The translations under genes and the position numbers were made by a program. A model generated the notes under the pieces. That model did not search any database, had not been told where the DNA came from, and saw only the letters and a program-made list of their open reading frames with translations. From Flagellimonas_A sp039592695 (GTDB lineage: Bacteria > Bacteroidota > Bacteroidia > Flavobacteriales > Flavobacteriaceae), in the NCBI RefSeq assembly GCF_039592695.1, contig NZ_JBBUTK010000001.1:310001-374000 (forward strand): 64,000 bases of DNA. Reading direction: 5' to 3'. Shown piece by piece: positions 14,001-22,271 of the stretch (position 1 is its first letter; every line of letters begins with the position of its first letter).

Positions 14001-15194
14001 ATGAATCTTCACGAATATCAGGGTAAAGAAATTTTGGCCTCTTTTGGGGTGCGTATTCAAAAGGGCATTGTTGCCCATAATGCAAAAGAAGCGGTTGATG
14101 CCGCAAAACAGTTGACCCAAGAGACCGGTACGGGCTGGCATGTCATCAAAGCCCAAGTACATGCAGGTGGCCGAGGTAAAGGCGGTGGGGTAAAACTGGC
14201 CAAAAACCTGAAAGAAGTCGAAGAGCTTGCCGGTAACATTATCGGAATGAATTTGGTGACGCCCCAGACTTCTGCCGAAGGGAAAAAAGTACACCAGGTT
14301 TTGGTTGCTGAGGATGTCTACTATCCCGGTGACAGCGAAACCAATGAGTTCTATATGTCGGTATTGCTGAACCGTGCAACGGGCAGAAATATGATCATGT
14401 ACTCCACGGAAGGGGGGATGGATATCGAAGAGGTCGCCGATAAAACCCCGCATCTGATATTCACCGAAGAGGTTGACCCCGCTACGGGCCTGCTTCCTTT
14501 TCAGGCCAGAAAAGTAGCGTTCAACCTTGGTTTGAGCGGCACCGCTTTTAAGGAGATGACCAAGTTTGTCACAGCGCTCTACAAAGCGTATGAAGGATGT
14601 GATGCCAGTCTTTTTGAGATCAATCCGGTATTGAAGACTTCTGACGATAAAATCATGGCCGTTGATGCCAAGGTTTCCATTGATGATAATGCGCTGTTCC
14701 GTAGAAAACAATATGCCGAAATGCGCGATTTGCGTGAAGAAAATCCGATTGAGGTCGAAGCACGTGCGGTTGGATTGAATTATGTGGATTTGGACGGAAA
14801 TGTAGGCTGTATGGTCAACGGAGCGGGTCTGGCCATGGCGACAATGGATTTAATTAAGATGGCCGGTGGAGAGCCAGCCAACTTCTTGGATGTTGGCGGT
14901 ACCGCGGATGCAAAAAGGGTAGAGGAAGCTTTTCGTATCATTTTAAAAGACCCGAACGTAAAAGCGATACTCATCAATATTTTTGGGGGTATCGTTCGTT
15001 GTGATCGAGTGGCCCAGGGTGTTGTGGATGCCTATAAAAACATGGGAGACGAAATCAAGGTGCCCATCATTGTAAGACTTCAGGGTACCAATGCCGAATT
15101 GGCAAAAGAAATTATTGACAATTCAGGCTTGGCGGTCCATTCCGCAGTACAGTTTCAAGAAGCGGCGGACAAGGTGAAAGAGGTGCTCTCGTAA
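14001..15194 (+). CDS. sucC: Succinate-CoA ligase (ADP-forming) subunit beta
   Basis: 397 residues. The ATP-grasp domain fills the N-terminal half (starts MNLHEYQGKEILASFG; HAGGRGKGGGVKLAK about residues 54-68 is the nucleotide loop), and the C-terminal CoA-ligase flavodoxin-like domain has NIFGGIVRCDRVAQGVV (about 327-343). With SucD it converts succinyl-CoA to succinate while making ATP or GTP in the TCA cycle. The alpha subunit sucD is not adjacent here, as is common in flavobacteria. A strong terminator follows, so it is a single-gene unit. Confidence 0.97.
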   Translation: MNLHEYQGKEILASFGVRIQKGIVAHNAKEAVDAAKQLTQETGTGWHVIKAQVHAGGRGKGGGVKLAKNLKEVEELAGNIIGMNLVTPQTSAEGKKVHQVLVAEDVYYPGDSETNEFYMSVLLNRATGRNMIMYSTEGGMDIEEVADKTPHLIFTEEVDPATGLLPFQARKVAFNLGLSGTAFKEMTKFVTALYKAYEGCDASLFEINPVLKTSDDKIMAVDAKVSIDDNALFRRKQYAEMRDLREENPIEVEARAVGLNYVDLDGNVGCMVNGAGLAMATMDLIKMAGGEPANFLDVGGTADAKRVEEAFRIILKDPNVKAILINIFGGIVRCDRVAQGVVDAYKNMGDEIKVPIIVRLQGTNAELAKEIIDNSGLAVHSAVQFQEAADKVKEVLS

Positions 15195-15222
15195 ACACTG
15201 TTTTTACATTTTACAATCTATA

Positions 15223-15247
15223 AAGAAGGCTTCGGCCTTCTTTTTTT
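15223..15247 (+). terminator. Rho-independent terminator of sucC
   Basis: AAGAAGGC-TTCG-GCCTTCTTTTTTT: an 8-bp stem closed by a stable UUCG-type loop and followed by a T run, 28 bases after the sucC stop. Confidence 0.92.
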
Positions 15248-15417
15248 ATGTCTGAATCTGAAGCCCTTTTTCTTAATAAAACCAGAATAATGGTCATTCT
15301 GCATCATATATCGCAAAGCTTACGTTAAAAACCTTTTTGTGTGGTAACAAATAGGGTAATATCATCATCATTTATATATCTAACCCATCATCAATCAGTA
15401 ATCAAAAAACAAACGTC

Positions 15418-15756
15418 ATGAAGAAAATGAAATTTTTTATCGTAATCGCAGCATTGGTCCTTTCAACAGGGGCATTCGCCCACCAACCCACAAAGTCAAG
15501 TCCAATTGATGCCTTAAAAAGCCAGTTGGTTGAAATTTTGAATGAAAATTATTTTCTGGTCAGAAATCAGGATTTGACCGCACGGGTACTCTTTACATTG
15601 GACGAAGAAAGCAAAATCCAATTGCTTGAAGTGCAGACCAAGCGCCATGATTTGAAAAGGTTTATCGTGAACAGTCTCAGGGGCAAAAAAATACAGATGG
15701 AAACCGTCTGCACTGATGAAAATTTTGTGGTCGATATTCGAATGACAAAACCTTAG
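15418..15756 (+). CDS. Small secreted protein, unknown function
   Basis: 112 residues with signal peptide (MKKMKFFIVIAALVLSTGAF, cleavage near Ala21-Phe-Ala-His) and a mature part of about 90 residues. The pattern ARVLFTLDEESKIQLLEVQT followed by a helix and a final strand VVDIRM resembles the alternating strand-helix-strand layout of TonB C-terminal-like domains, but this is only a weak structural impression. It is predicted periplasmic or secreted. Single gene; a diverged copy of its leader sequence lies about 500 bases downstream. Confidence 0.7.
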   Translation: MKKMKFFIVIAALVLSTGAFAHQPTKSSPIDALKSQLVEILNENYFLVRNQDLTARVLFTLDEESKIQLLEVQTKRHDLKRFIVNSLRGKKIQMETVCTDENFVVDIRMTKP

Positions 15757-16065
15757 TAGGGTATAAGTACAAAGTCATTTTAGCTATCATATAGTGGCTT
15801 TCTAAGGTTGGTACGACAAAGTGCCTTCTAGGAAAACAATGTTAAAAAGTTGAAAGCTTGTAACATTTCAAATTTTTGGAAGTCTTTTTAATAAGTCATC
15901 ATTCCAATCAAAAAACGAAATGTCATGAAATATTCAACCTAGTTTTATTGATCACTTAAAACATGGATTATTTGAATTAGTCGAAAAATCCCGATGCATG
16001 TCGGGATTTTTTTATTATACTAAAACAAACTTTTTCACAGTTATTGATTAGACAACCAAGCCACA
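15757..16065. other. Non-coding stretch with decayed copy of the preceding gene's leader
   Basis: 309 bases without a convincing gene. Around 15896-15925 the sequence CATCATTCCAATCAAAAAAC...GTCATGAA resembles the leader of the preceding gene (CATCAATCAGTAATCAAAAA...GTCATGAAG at about 15388-15423). Here the ATG opens only MKYST before a stop. The stretch ends in a good terminator at 15984-16014. It may be a duplicated gene reduced to its control signals, or a small untranslated RNA. Confidence 0.4.
15984..16014 (+). terminator. Rho-independent terminator without an obvious gene
   Basis: AAAATCCCGA and TCGGGATTTT pair around TGCATG, with a further T run on the plus strand. The nearest upstream gene ends 228 bases away, so it may end the 15418 transcript or a short RNA from the intervening stretch. 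Confidence 0.75.
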
Positions 16066-16467
16066 ATGAGCACCTACAAAGAAAAACTGAGCATTCTTTC
16101 TGAAATGATAGCCTTTGCTAGGGTCGATGAAAAGATAAAACCTTCAGAGTATGCCTTTTTGCGTCAGGTTGCTTCAGGTCTGGGTGTTGAAAATGAAGTT
16201 TTTGAGGGACTGCTGAAACAAAAGGCCGAAAAGAAAATACTGAAATCACAGGCGGATCGCATTGTTCAATTTCATCGTTTGGTGCTTCTGATGAACGTTG
16301 ACCAAGACCAGCACCCCGATGAAATTCAAAAACTCCACGAGATAGGCTTGGCAATGGGGCTACCGCCAAGTGCGGTTTCACAAGTGTTGGAAGTCATGCA
16401 TCAATATCCTGATAAGATAGTGCCTCCCGAAGTGCTCCTCCGCATATTCATGGCACATTACAATTGA
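16066..16467 (+). CDS. TerB-like small helical protein
   Basis: 133 residues, all-helical by composition, no signal peptide. The opening KLSILSEMIAFARVDEKI with a conserved Asp, and the second acidic turn NVDQDQHPDEIQKLHEIG, match the two pseudo-repeated helical hairpins of TerB-type domains; databases often mislabel this flavobacterial group as excinuclease subunits. TerB domains are thought to bind metal at the membrane face in tellurite-type stress responses, but the function of these short versions is unknown. Isolated gene. Confidence 0.6.
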   Translation: MSTYKEKLSILSEMIAFARVDEKIKPSEYAFLRQVASGLGVENEVFEGLLKQKAEKKILKSQADRIVQFHRLVLLMNVDQDQHPDEIQKLHEIGLAMGLPPSAVSQVLEVMHQYPDKIVPPEVLLRIFMAHYN

Positions 16468-16634
16468 TTTAGGCCAAATGTGATTGCGATAGTATTTCAA
16501 GCTATTGCTGCCATCACACCGTATCGTATTCCATATTTTTCATCGATATATTGGTTTTTCTAGACTTTATAAGTCCAGAAACGTCAAAATTCTATTCAAT
16601 GGTACAAATCCTATGAAACAGAAAATCAGAAGCT

Positions 16635-17915
16635 TTGCTAAAAAATACGCTTAAATTTTTTAAAAACACTTACCATAAAGTTTTACGGAGCATTGCATTT
16701 TATCCGGTGTTGCTGAGCTTGGTCTTTCTGATTTTAGCCATTGTCGGACTCAATGCAGAGCGGTACGAGGCCGTGAAGCTACTTAAAGAAAACGTGCCCA
16801 GTTTTTTTATCGAAGATTATGAGACGGCACGGGCCATATTGTCGACACTTATCGGTGGGGTACTGTCTTTGACTGTTTTCAGCTTCACCATGGTGATGGT
16901 GGTCTTGAACCAGGCTTCCTCTAATTTTTCATCACGTCTTTTGCCAAATTTGGTTTCTGATAAAAAACACCAGATCATTCTGGGCATCTACATAGGCACC
17001 TTGCTGTTCAGTATCATTACATTGATTGCCTTGGGGGCCAACCATGTTGACAAAAATTTCTTGGGCATGTCCACCATGTTCGCAGCGTTGCTTGGGGTGG
17101 TCTGCATCGGCCTGTTTGTATACTTCATCCATAGCATATCCGTATCCATTCAAATACATAACATTATTGACCGAATTTTTGATTCGAGCTATACTTATTA
17201 TGACAAGAAGCTGACGGAAACAAAAGAATTGGAATCGTTTAATGAATTTGATTTGGAAGGATTTGAAACCATCCACAGTCATAAAACCGGTTATTTTCGT
17301 GGATTTGAGATTGGATTGATGCGTGATGTCTTGAAGCAAAAAGATAATCAAATTGAGGTATTACCTTATGTAGACCAACATGTTTGGGAAGGAACGCCCC
17401 TGATGCGCGTGCGAAACAAACTGAACAAAGAAGAGCTGGAAGCCTTACTTTTTTGTGTGCGAATCTCTACGGATAGGCACACTGGTGAAAGAGGCATCAG
17501 CGGTATGGTGAAACTGATGGAAATCGCAGTTAAGGCCATGTCACCCGGTATCAACGATCCTGGTACTGCAATTGAGGCCTTGGTCAAGTTGGGGCAATTG
17601 CTCAAGAAAGTAATTTCACTGCCTGAAATAACCATTTCAAAAGTCAAGGCGCAAGCAGAGATTGTGGTCATCAACAATAAAATCAGCACTGAAGATGTAA
17701 TGCGCATTCTTGTACAGCCCATACGGTTTTATGCAAAAAATGATGTCTCGGTCATGTATGAACTCATTAAAACGATGAATTACCTGCTTAACGACCAGCA
17801 ACTGTCGGAACATAAAAAACAAGTTATCAAAAAAGAGCTTGACCTTATCAAAAATGATATTGAAAACGCCATGGACAATGATATCGACAAACAAAGGGCT
17901 CTTTCCTTTCTATAG
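16635..17915 (+). CDS. DUF2254 predicted membrane protein
   Basis: 426 residues. Four membrane helices lie in the first 180 residues (about 18-40, 72-98, 118-138, 150-172), with the family's SLTVFSFTMVMVVLNQASSNFSSR split here into a helix and a polar turn. They are followed by a soluble C-terminal half with MSPGINDPGTA (about 299-309), the most conserved DUF2254 motif. The function is unknown. The start is TTG 16635; an ATG at 16613 is out of frame and ends after 13 codons. No obvious operon partner. Confidence 0.88.
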   Translation: MLKNTLKFFKNTYHKVLRSIAFYPVLLSLVFLILAIVGLNAERYEAVKLLKENVPSFFIEDYETARAILSTLIGGVLSLTVFSFTMVMVVLNQASSNFSSRLLPNLVSDKKHQIILGIYIGTLLFSIITLIALGANHVDKNFLGMSTMFAALLGVVCIGLFVYFIHSISVSIQIHNIIDRIFDSSYTYYDKKLTETKELESFNEFDLEGFETIHSHKTGYFRGFEIGLMRDVLKQKDNQIEVLPYVDQHVWEGTPLMRVRNKLNKEELEALLFCVRISTDRHTGERGISGMVKLMEIAVKAMSPGINDPGTAIEALVKLGQLLKKVISLPEITISKVKAQAEIVVINNKISTEDVMRILVQPIRFYAKNDVSVMYELIKTMNYLLNDQQLSEHKKQVIKKELDLIKNDIENAMDNDIDKQRALSFL

Positions 17916-18057
17916 AATTGAGAATGGCCTCGAATACTGACATTATGTCGCTATTTTTTGTTAATATAATGACAAAATGACATTAAAATCATGGTGGTAT
18001 GTAATTTGTCTTAGATAGGGTGAACGAATTAAGTAACATAATTTAAAAGATAAAACC

Positions 18058-18483
18058 ATGAGTCTAGTTAAAAGAAACAATCTGTTATTTCCATCATTGA
18101 TGAATGATTTTTTTAAGCCTGATTGGTTTGGCGGAATGGACAATTTTGACTCCAATCTTCCTGCTGTGAATATCAAGGAGAATGAGAAGGATTTTAAATT
18201 GGAATTGGCGATTCCCGGTTTCAAAAAAGACGATTTCAATGTTGAGGTCGACAACAATGTATTGACCATTTCATCTGAATTGAAATCTGAAGATGAGACC
18301 AAAGAAGAGAATTACACCAGAAGGGAATTTTCGTATTCATCTTTCAAAAGGGCCTTCACCTTACCAGAAACCGTTGATGAAGATAACATCAACGCGAATT
18401 ATGAAGACGGCATTTTGACCTTGAAATTGCCCAAGAAAGAAGAGGCGTTGCCAAAGCCAAAACGGATGATTGAAATTGCCTAA
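18058..18483 (+). CDS. Hsp20/alpha-crystallin small heat-shock protein
   Basis: 141 residues. A short variable N-terminus (MSLVKRNNLLFPSLMNDFFK) is followed by an alpha-crystallin domain from about residue 37 (NLPAVNIKENEKDFKLELAI) to DGILTLKLPKKE (about 122-133). AIPGFKKDDFNVEVDNN carries the central strands, and the GxLTLxLPK signature and a C-terminal IEIA tail of the IxI type are present. It is an ATP-independent holdase that binds unfolding proteins in the cytoplasm. Single gene with its own terminator. Confidence 0.95.
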   Translation: MSLVKRNNLLFPSLMNDFFKPDWFGGMDNFDSNLPAVNIKENEKDFKLELAIPGFKKDDFNVEVDNNVLTISSELKSEDETKEENYTRREFSYSSFKRAFTLPETVDEDNINANYEDGILTLKLPKKEEALPKPKRMIEIA

Positions 18484-18556
18484 TGACATTTAAGAGCATG
18501 TTTGGGCCGTTCTGGCCCATTTCATGATGGTTGGTTTGTTTAGTTGGTTAGTTGAC

Positions 18557-18586
18557 GAAAGCCCTGACGTTGCAGTCGGGGCTTTC
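18557..18586 (+). terminator. Terminator-like hairpin after hsp20
   Basis: GAAAGCCCTGAC pairs with GTCGGGGCTTTC (one G-T pair) around GTTGCA. The T run after it is weak (TGATTTC), so termination efficiency is uncertain. Confidence 0.6.
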
Positions 18587-18613
18587 TGATTTCAAATGTT
18601 TTGACCTTATACT

Positions 18614-18679
18614 TGACAATCGAGATTTAAATGCTCCAACACTTGCGTAGAAATCTAGAACAAGGTTTCTTTCAATGCC
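18614..18679. repeat. 65-bp dispersed intergenic repeat, copy A
   Basis: AATCGAGATTTAAATGCTCC...TTGCGTAGAAATCTAG...GGTTTC...AATGCC; nearly the same sequence is at 44404-44469. AGATTT and AAATCT form short inverted arms inside it. The right end runs over the last codons of the minus-strand M20 gene. Confidence 0.65.
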
Positions 18680-20237
18680 ACGTGGGCCTGCCCTGTGGCA
18701 ATTTACTATCAAAAGGTTCGGTCAATATAGATAAGTTGGTCATGATACCTTCTAGAAAGTTGCCAATGCGCAAGTTTTCATTGGGTGCGTGAATACTGTT
18801 ATCAGGATTTGGAATTCGAACTGAAACAGCATCGACTTCCAAGGTATTGATGAACGGTGCTATCGGTTGAGATCCGCCTGTTGTGCGCATTGCAATGAAT
18901 CGGTCATCAAAAATCCTTTGCATGGCATGGTTCAGCATTGAGGCTATTGGCGCATCAAAAGACGTTCGAAAGGGTTTTGATCCCAGTCGATATTTAAAAG
19001 AAGCCAATTTTCTGTGTTCCGCACGCTCTTTATCGGTGGGTATTGAATCCGCTAGATGAAAACCTTGGCCTATGATATGTTTTCGCAATAACTGCATTAA
19101 TCTTTCCCCATCAGATTCGGGCACTAAACGCATATCAATTTCAATCACCACTTCTTCGGGTATCAATGTGCGCACTTCTTTGCCTACCCAAGCGGCGTTC
19201 AAGCCACGAACATTCAAGGTGGGATATTGCAGCGCCTCTTGATAGGTTTCGCCAATTGCCTCAATTTGGGCTATGCCCAATCGCTTTTTTATTTGCTCTA
19301 AATCTTCGGGTACAGCGTTCAAACGTCTTTTTTCGTCTTCATTGAGGGATATGCCGTCATAGAAACTCGGAATAGCGACCCTGCCATCCTCATCCTTCAA
19401 CGAAGTGAGCAAACGCGATGCTTCAAAAACAGGATTGGGTGCAACATTGCCGTATTGCCCGCTGTGCAATGCCTTTCTTGGCCCAAAAACCCTGATGGTA
19501 GCTGTGGCAATGCCCCTTGCACCAAAAGTCAGTGTGGGGAGGTTCGAAAGATGTCTGGTACCATCCATCACCAAAATGGCATTGGCCTCAAGTAGTTCAC
19601 GGTAACGGTTCACTGCTGCGGGAAGGCTTGGCGAGCCCAGTTCTTCTTGAAAATCCATGATGACCTTTACGGTGTATGGAACGATAATATTCTTTTCTTT
19701 CAAGATTCGTAATGCATTGATGAACGCGATTGCCGGGCCTTTAGAGTCGGAAGCAGAACGGCCAAAAATGCGCCAATCCATATTAAAGCCACTTTTTTGG
19801 AAATCTTTGGGCAACATGTTCCATTCATTTTCAGCGGTTCGATGTTTGAATACCGCCTTATACGGGTTGGGTTGGTTCCAAGCCAAGGTATCTACAGGTT
19901 GGCCGTCAATCTGTAAGTAAAAAAGAATGGATTTATCGGTATTGTGATTTTTACTTTCCGCATACAACAGCGGTGCACCATCGGTTTCCAAGATTTTGGT
20001 CTCAAAATCCAATTCCGCAAAAACCACCTTGCACCAATTCAGGTTTTCTTCAATTTGTTCCGGATAGTTGCCATCATTGGCAATAGCCATGAAATTTACC
20101 AACTCCCCAATGGCTGTCGGCAATGCCTTTTCTGACCATTTCTCTATTTTTTTTCTCGACGGTTTTTGGGAGTGCCCAAAGTGCAAGCCTGTCGCCCAAA
20201 TCACTACAAAAACCAGTAATAGGAATCGTATTTTCAT
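18672..20237 (-). CDS. Secreted M20-family metallopeptidase
   Basis: 521 residues with a signal peptide (about 1-23). M20/M25/M40 fold: YLQIDGQPVDT replaces the usual HxD first metal block, GRSASDSKGPAIAFINAL (about 157-174) carries the second metal Asp with D-x-KG, DFQEELGSPS (about 200-209) holds the catalytic Glu pair, and RTTGGSQPIAPF (about 459-470) the final metal region. The first metal motif being YLQID rather than HxD is unusual but seen in some secreted members. Expected to be a zinc di- or carboxypeptidase in the periplasm. Its start directly follows the uvrB stop (no gap), so it is read with uvrB. Confidence 0.82.
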   Translation of the reverse strand: MKIRFLLLVFVVIWATGLHFGHSQKPSRKKIEKWSEKALPTAIGELVNFMAIANDGNYPEQIEENLNWCKVVFAELDFETKILETDGAPLLYAESKNHNTDKSILFYLQIDGQPVDTLAWNQPNPYKAVFKHRTAENEWNMLPKDFQKSGFNMDWRIFGRSASDSKGPAIAFINALRILKEKNIIVPYTVKVIMDFQEELGSPSLPAAVNRYRELLEANAILVMDGTRHLSNLPTLTFGARGIATATIRVFGPRKALHSGQYGNVAPNPVFEASRLLTSLKDEDGRVAIPSFYDGISLNEDEKRRLNAVPEDLEQIKKRLGIAQIEAIGETYQEALQYPTLNVRGLNAAWVGKEVRTLIPEEVVIEIDMRLVPESDGERLMQLLRKHIIGQGFHLADSIPTDKERAEHRKLASFKYRLGSKPFRTSFDAPIASMLNHAMQRIFDDRFIAMRTTGGSQPIAPFINTLEVDAVSVRIPNPDNSIHAPNENLRIGNFLEGIMTNLSILTEPFDSKLPQGRPTWH

Positions 20238-22226
20238 TTAATCCTGCTCTTGTAGTATTTTGATTTCATCACGCAATTTGGCGGCTTCCATAAAGTTGAG
20301 TTCCTTGGCCGCCTTTTCCATGGCCTTGCGCTTATCACGAATCAATTTTTCCCTTTGGTCTTGGGTCAAGTACTCCAAGTCGGGTTCAGCCGCTCTTAAC
20401 TCTTCTTTTTCATAATAATAGGTCGAAACCGAATTTTTGGCCAAGGCATTGTCAAGGCTTTTGTTCAGTGCCTTTGGTGTGATATTGTGCTCAGTGTTGT
20501 ACGCCATCTGTTTTTCACGCCGATAGTTGGTCTCATCAATGGTCTTTTGCATGCTCTCGGTAATGGTATCGGCATACATGATGGCTTTTCCGTCGAGATG
20601 TCTGGCTGCCCTGCCCACTGTTTGTATCAGGGAACGGTTGCTTCGCAAAAAGCCCTCTTTATCGGCATCGAGAATGGCGACAAGCGAGACTTCGGGCAAG
20701 TCGAGCCCCTCACGCAATAAATTCACCCCGATAAGTACATCAAAAAGGCCTTTTCTCAAATCTTGCATGATTTGGACCCTTTCCAAGGTGTCAACATCAC
20801 TATGAATGTAGCGACAGCGCACATCGATTCGAGTGAGGTATTTTGTCAATTCTTCGGCCATTCGCTTAGTCAAGGTGGTGACCAGGGTGCGTTCGTCAAG
20901 CTCGACCCTTTTTTGAATTTCCTCTACCAAATCATCAATTTGGTTCAAGCTGGGCCGTACTTCGATAACTGGATCCAACAATCCCGTTGGGCGAATGACC
21001 TGTTCTACGTAAACTCCCTCACTCAGTTGCAATTCGTAGTCTGCTGGCGTAGCGCTTACATAGACCACTTGGTTTTGCAATGCCTCAAATTCTTCAAACT
21101 TGAGCGGGCGATTATCCAAAGCAGCAGGCAATCGGAATCCGTATTCCACCAAATTCTCCTTTCGTGAGCGGTCGCCCCCATACATGGCATGTACTTGTGG
21201 AATCGTAACGTGGCTCTCATCGATGACCATCAAATAATCATCAGGAAAATAATCGAGCAGGCAGAAAGGTCGCGTGCCCGGTTCACGCCCATCAAGATAG
21301 CGTGAATAGTTTTCAATACCTGAGCAATAGCCCAGTTCTCGAATCATCTCAAGATCAAAATTGGTGCGCTCTTCCAATCGTTTGGCTTCAAGGGGTCTTC
21401 CGATTTCCTTGAAATAGTCCACTTGTTTCACCAAATCATCTTGAATCTGGTGGATGGCATTTTGAAGTATATCAGGCGAGGTTACAAACATGTTGGCAGG
21501 GTAGATATTCAGTGTATCATAGATTTCGATGACATTGTTGTTGAAGGGGTCAAGGGCCTCAATTTCCTCAATCTCATCCCCAAAAAAATGGATGCGGAAG
21601 GCATGATCGGCATAACCGGGGAAAACATCCACCACATCACCCTTGACACGAAAGTTTCCATTTTTGAAATCCGCAGTCGTTCTTGAATACAGGCTCTGCA
21701 CCAATTGCTTTAAGAACTTGGTACGTGGAATGACTTGATCTCTGTGAATGGAGATTACATTTTTTTGAAATTCCAACGGATTTCCAATTCCATATAAGCA
21801 AGAAACAGAGGCAACAACAAGCACATCCCTGCGACCTGATAGTAGTGATGAGGTGGTGCTCAACCGTAACTTTTCAATCTCTTCGTTGATTGAAAGGTCT
21901 TTTTCAATATAGGTGCCACTGGTGGGGATGTAGGCCTCGGGCTGATAATAATCGTAGTACGAAACGAAATATTCTATGGCATTATTTGGAAAAAACTGTT
22001 TGAACTCAGAATAGAGTTGCGCCGCCAAGGTTTTATTGTGAGCCAATACCAAAGTAGGTTTTTGTACTCTCTCAATGACGTTGGCAACTGTGAACGTTTT
22101 GCCCGAACCCGTTACCCCCAATAAGGTTTGATGGGGGTCACCTTCATCGATACCCTTTACCAACTGGGCGATGGCCTGTGGTTGATCGCCCGTAGGTTTG
22201 AATTCTGAAACGACTTTAAATTTCAC
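20238..22226 (-). CDS. uvrB: Excinuclease ABC subunit B
   Basis: 662 residues, standard length. Helicase core with Walker A GVTGSGKTFTVANV (about 38-51), the DNA-gripping beta-hairpin YYDYYQPEAYIP (about 90-101), MVIDESHVTIPQ as motif II, motif VI region QTVGRAARH, and a C-terminal UVR coiled-coil (KAAKELNFMEAAKLRDEI) that contacts UvrC. UvrB verifies bulky lesions handed over by UvrA in nucleotide excision repair. It is followed directly by the M20 peptidase; the pairing looks like chance operon membership. Confidence 0.98.
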   Translation of the reverse strand: MKFKVVSEFKPTGDQPQAIAQLVKGIDEGDPHQTLLGVTGSGKTFTVANVIERVQKPTLVLAHNKTLAAQLYSEFKQFFPNNAIEYFVSYYDYYQPEAYIPTSGTYIEKDLSINEEIEKLRLSTTSSLLSGRRDVLVVASVSCLYGIGNPLEFQKNVISIHRDQVIPRTKFLKQLVQSLYSRTTADFKNGNFRVKGDVVDVFPGYADHAFRIHFFGDEIEEIEALDPFNNNVIEIYDTLNIYPANMFVTSPDILQNAIHQIQDDLVKQVDYFKEIGRPLEAKRLEERTNFDLEMIRELGYCSGIENYSRYLDGREPGTRPFCLLDYFPDDYLMVIDESHVTIPQVHAMYGGDRSRKENLVEYGFRLPAALDNRPLKFEEFEALQNQVVYVSATPADYELQLSEGVYVEQVIRPTGLLDPVIEVRPSLNQIDDLVEEIQKRVELDERTLVTTLTKRMAEELTKYLTRIDVRCRYIHSDVDTLERVQIMQDLRKGLFDVLIGVNLLREGLDLPEVSLVAILDADKEGFLRSNRSLIQTVGRAARHLDGKAIMYADTITESMQKTIDETNYRREKQMAYNTEHNITPKALNKSLDNALAKNSVSTYYYEKEELRAAEPDLEYLTQDQREKLIRDKRKAMEKAAKELNFMEAAKLRDEIKILQEQD

Positions 22227-22271
22227 TCCTTAAAAATACGAAAGGCAACGAGAAAAAGAAACTGTGAAGAA

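Noticed and set aside
13953..14711. 252-codon minus-strand open frame
   Set aside because: It is antisense to sucC, whose product is fully conserved; the translated sequence has no recognisable domain and the usual mixed composition of a shadow frame.
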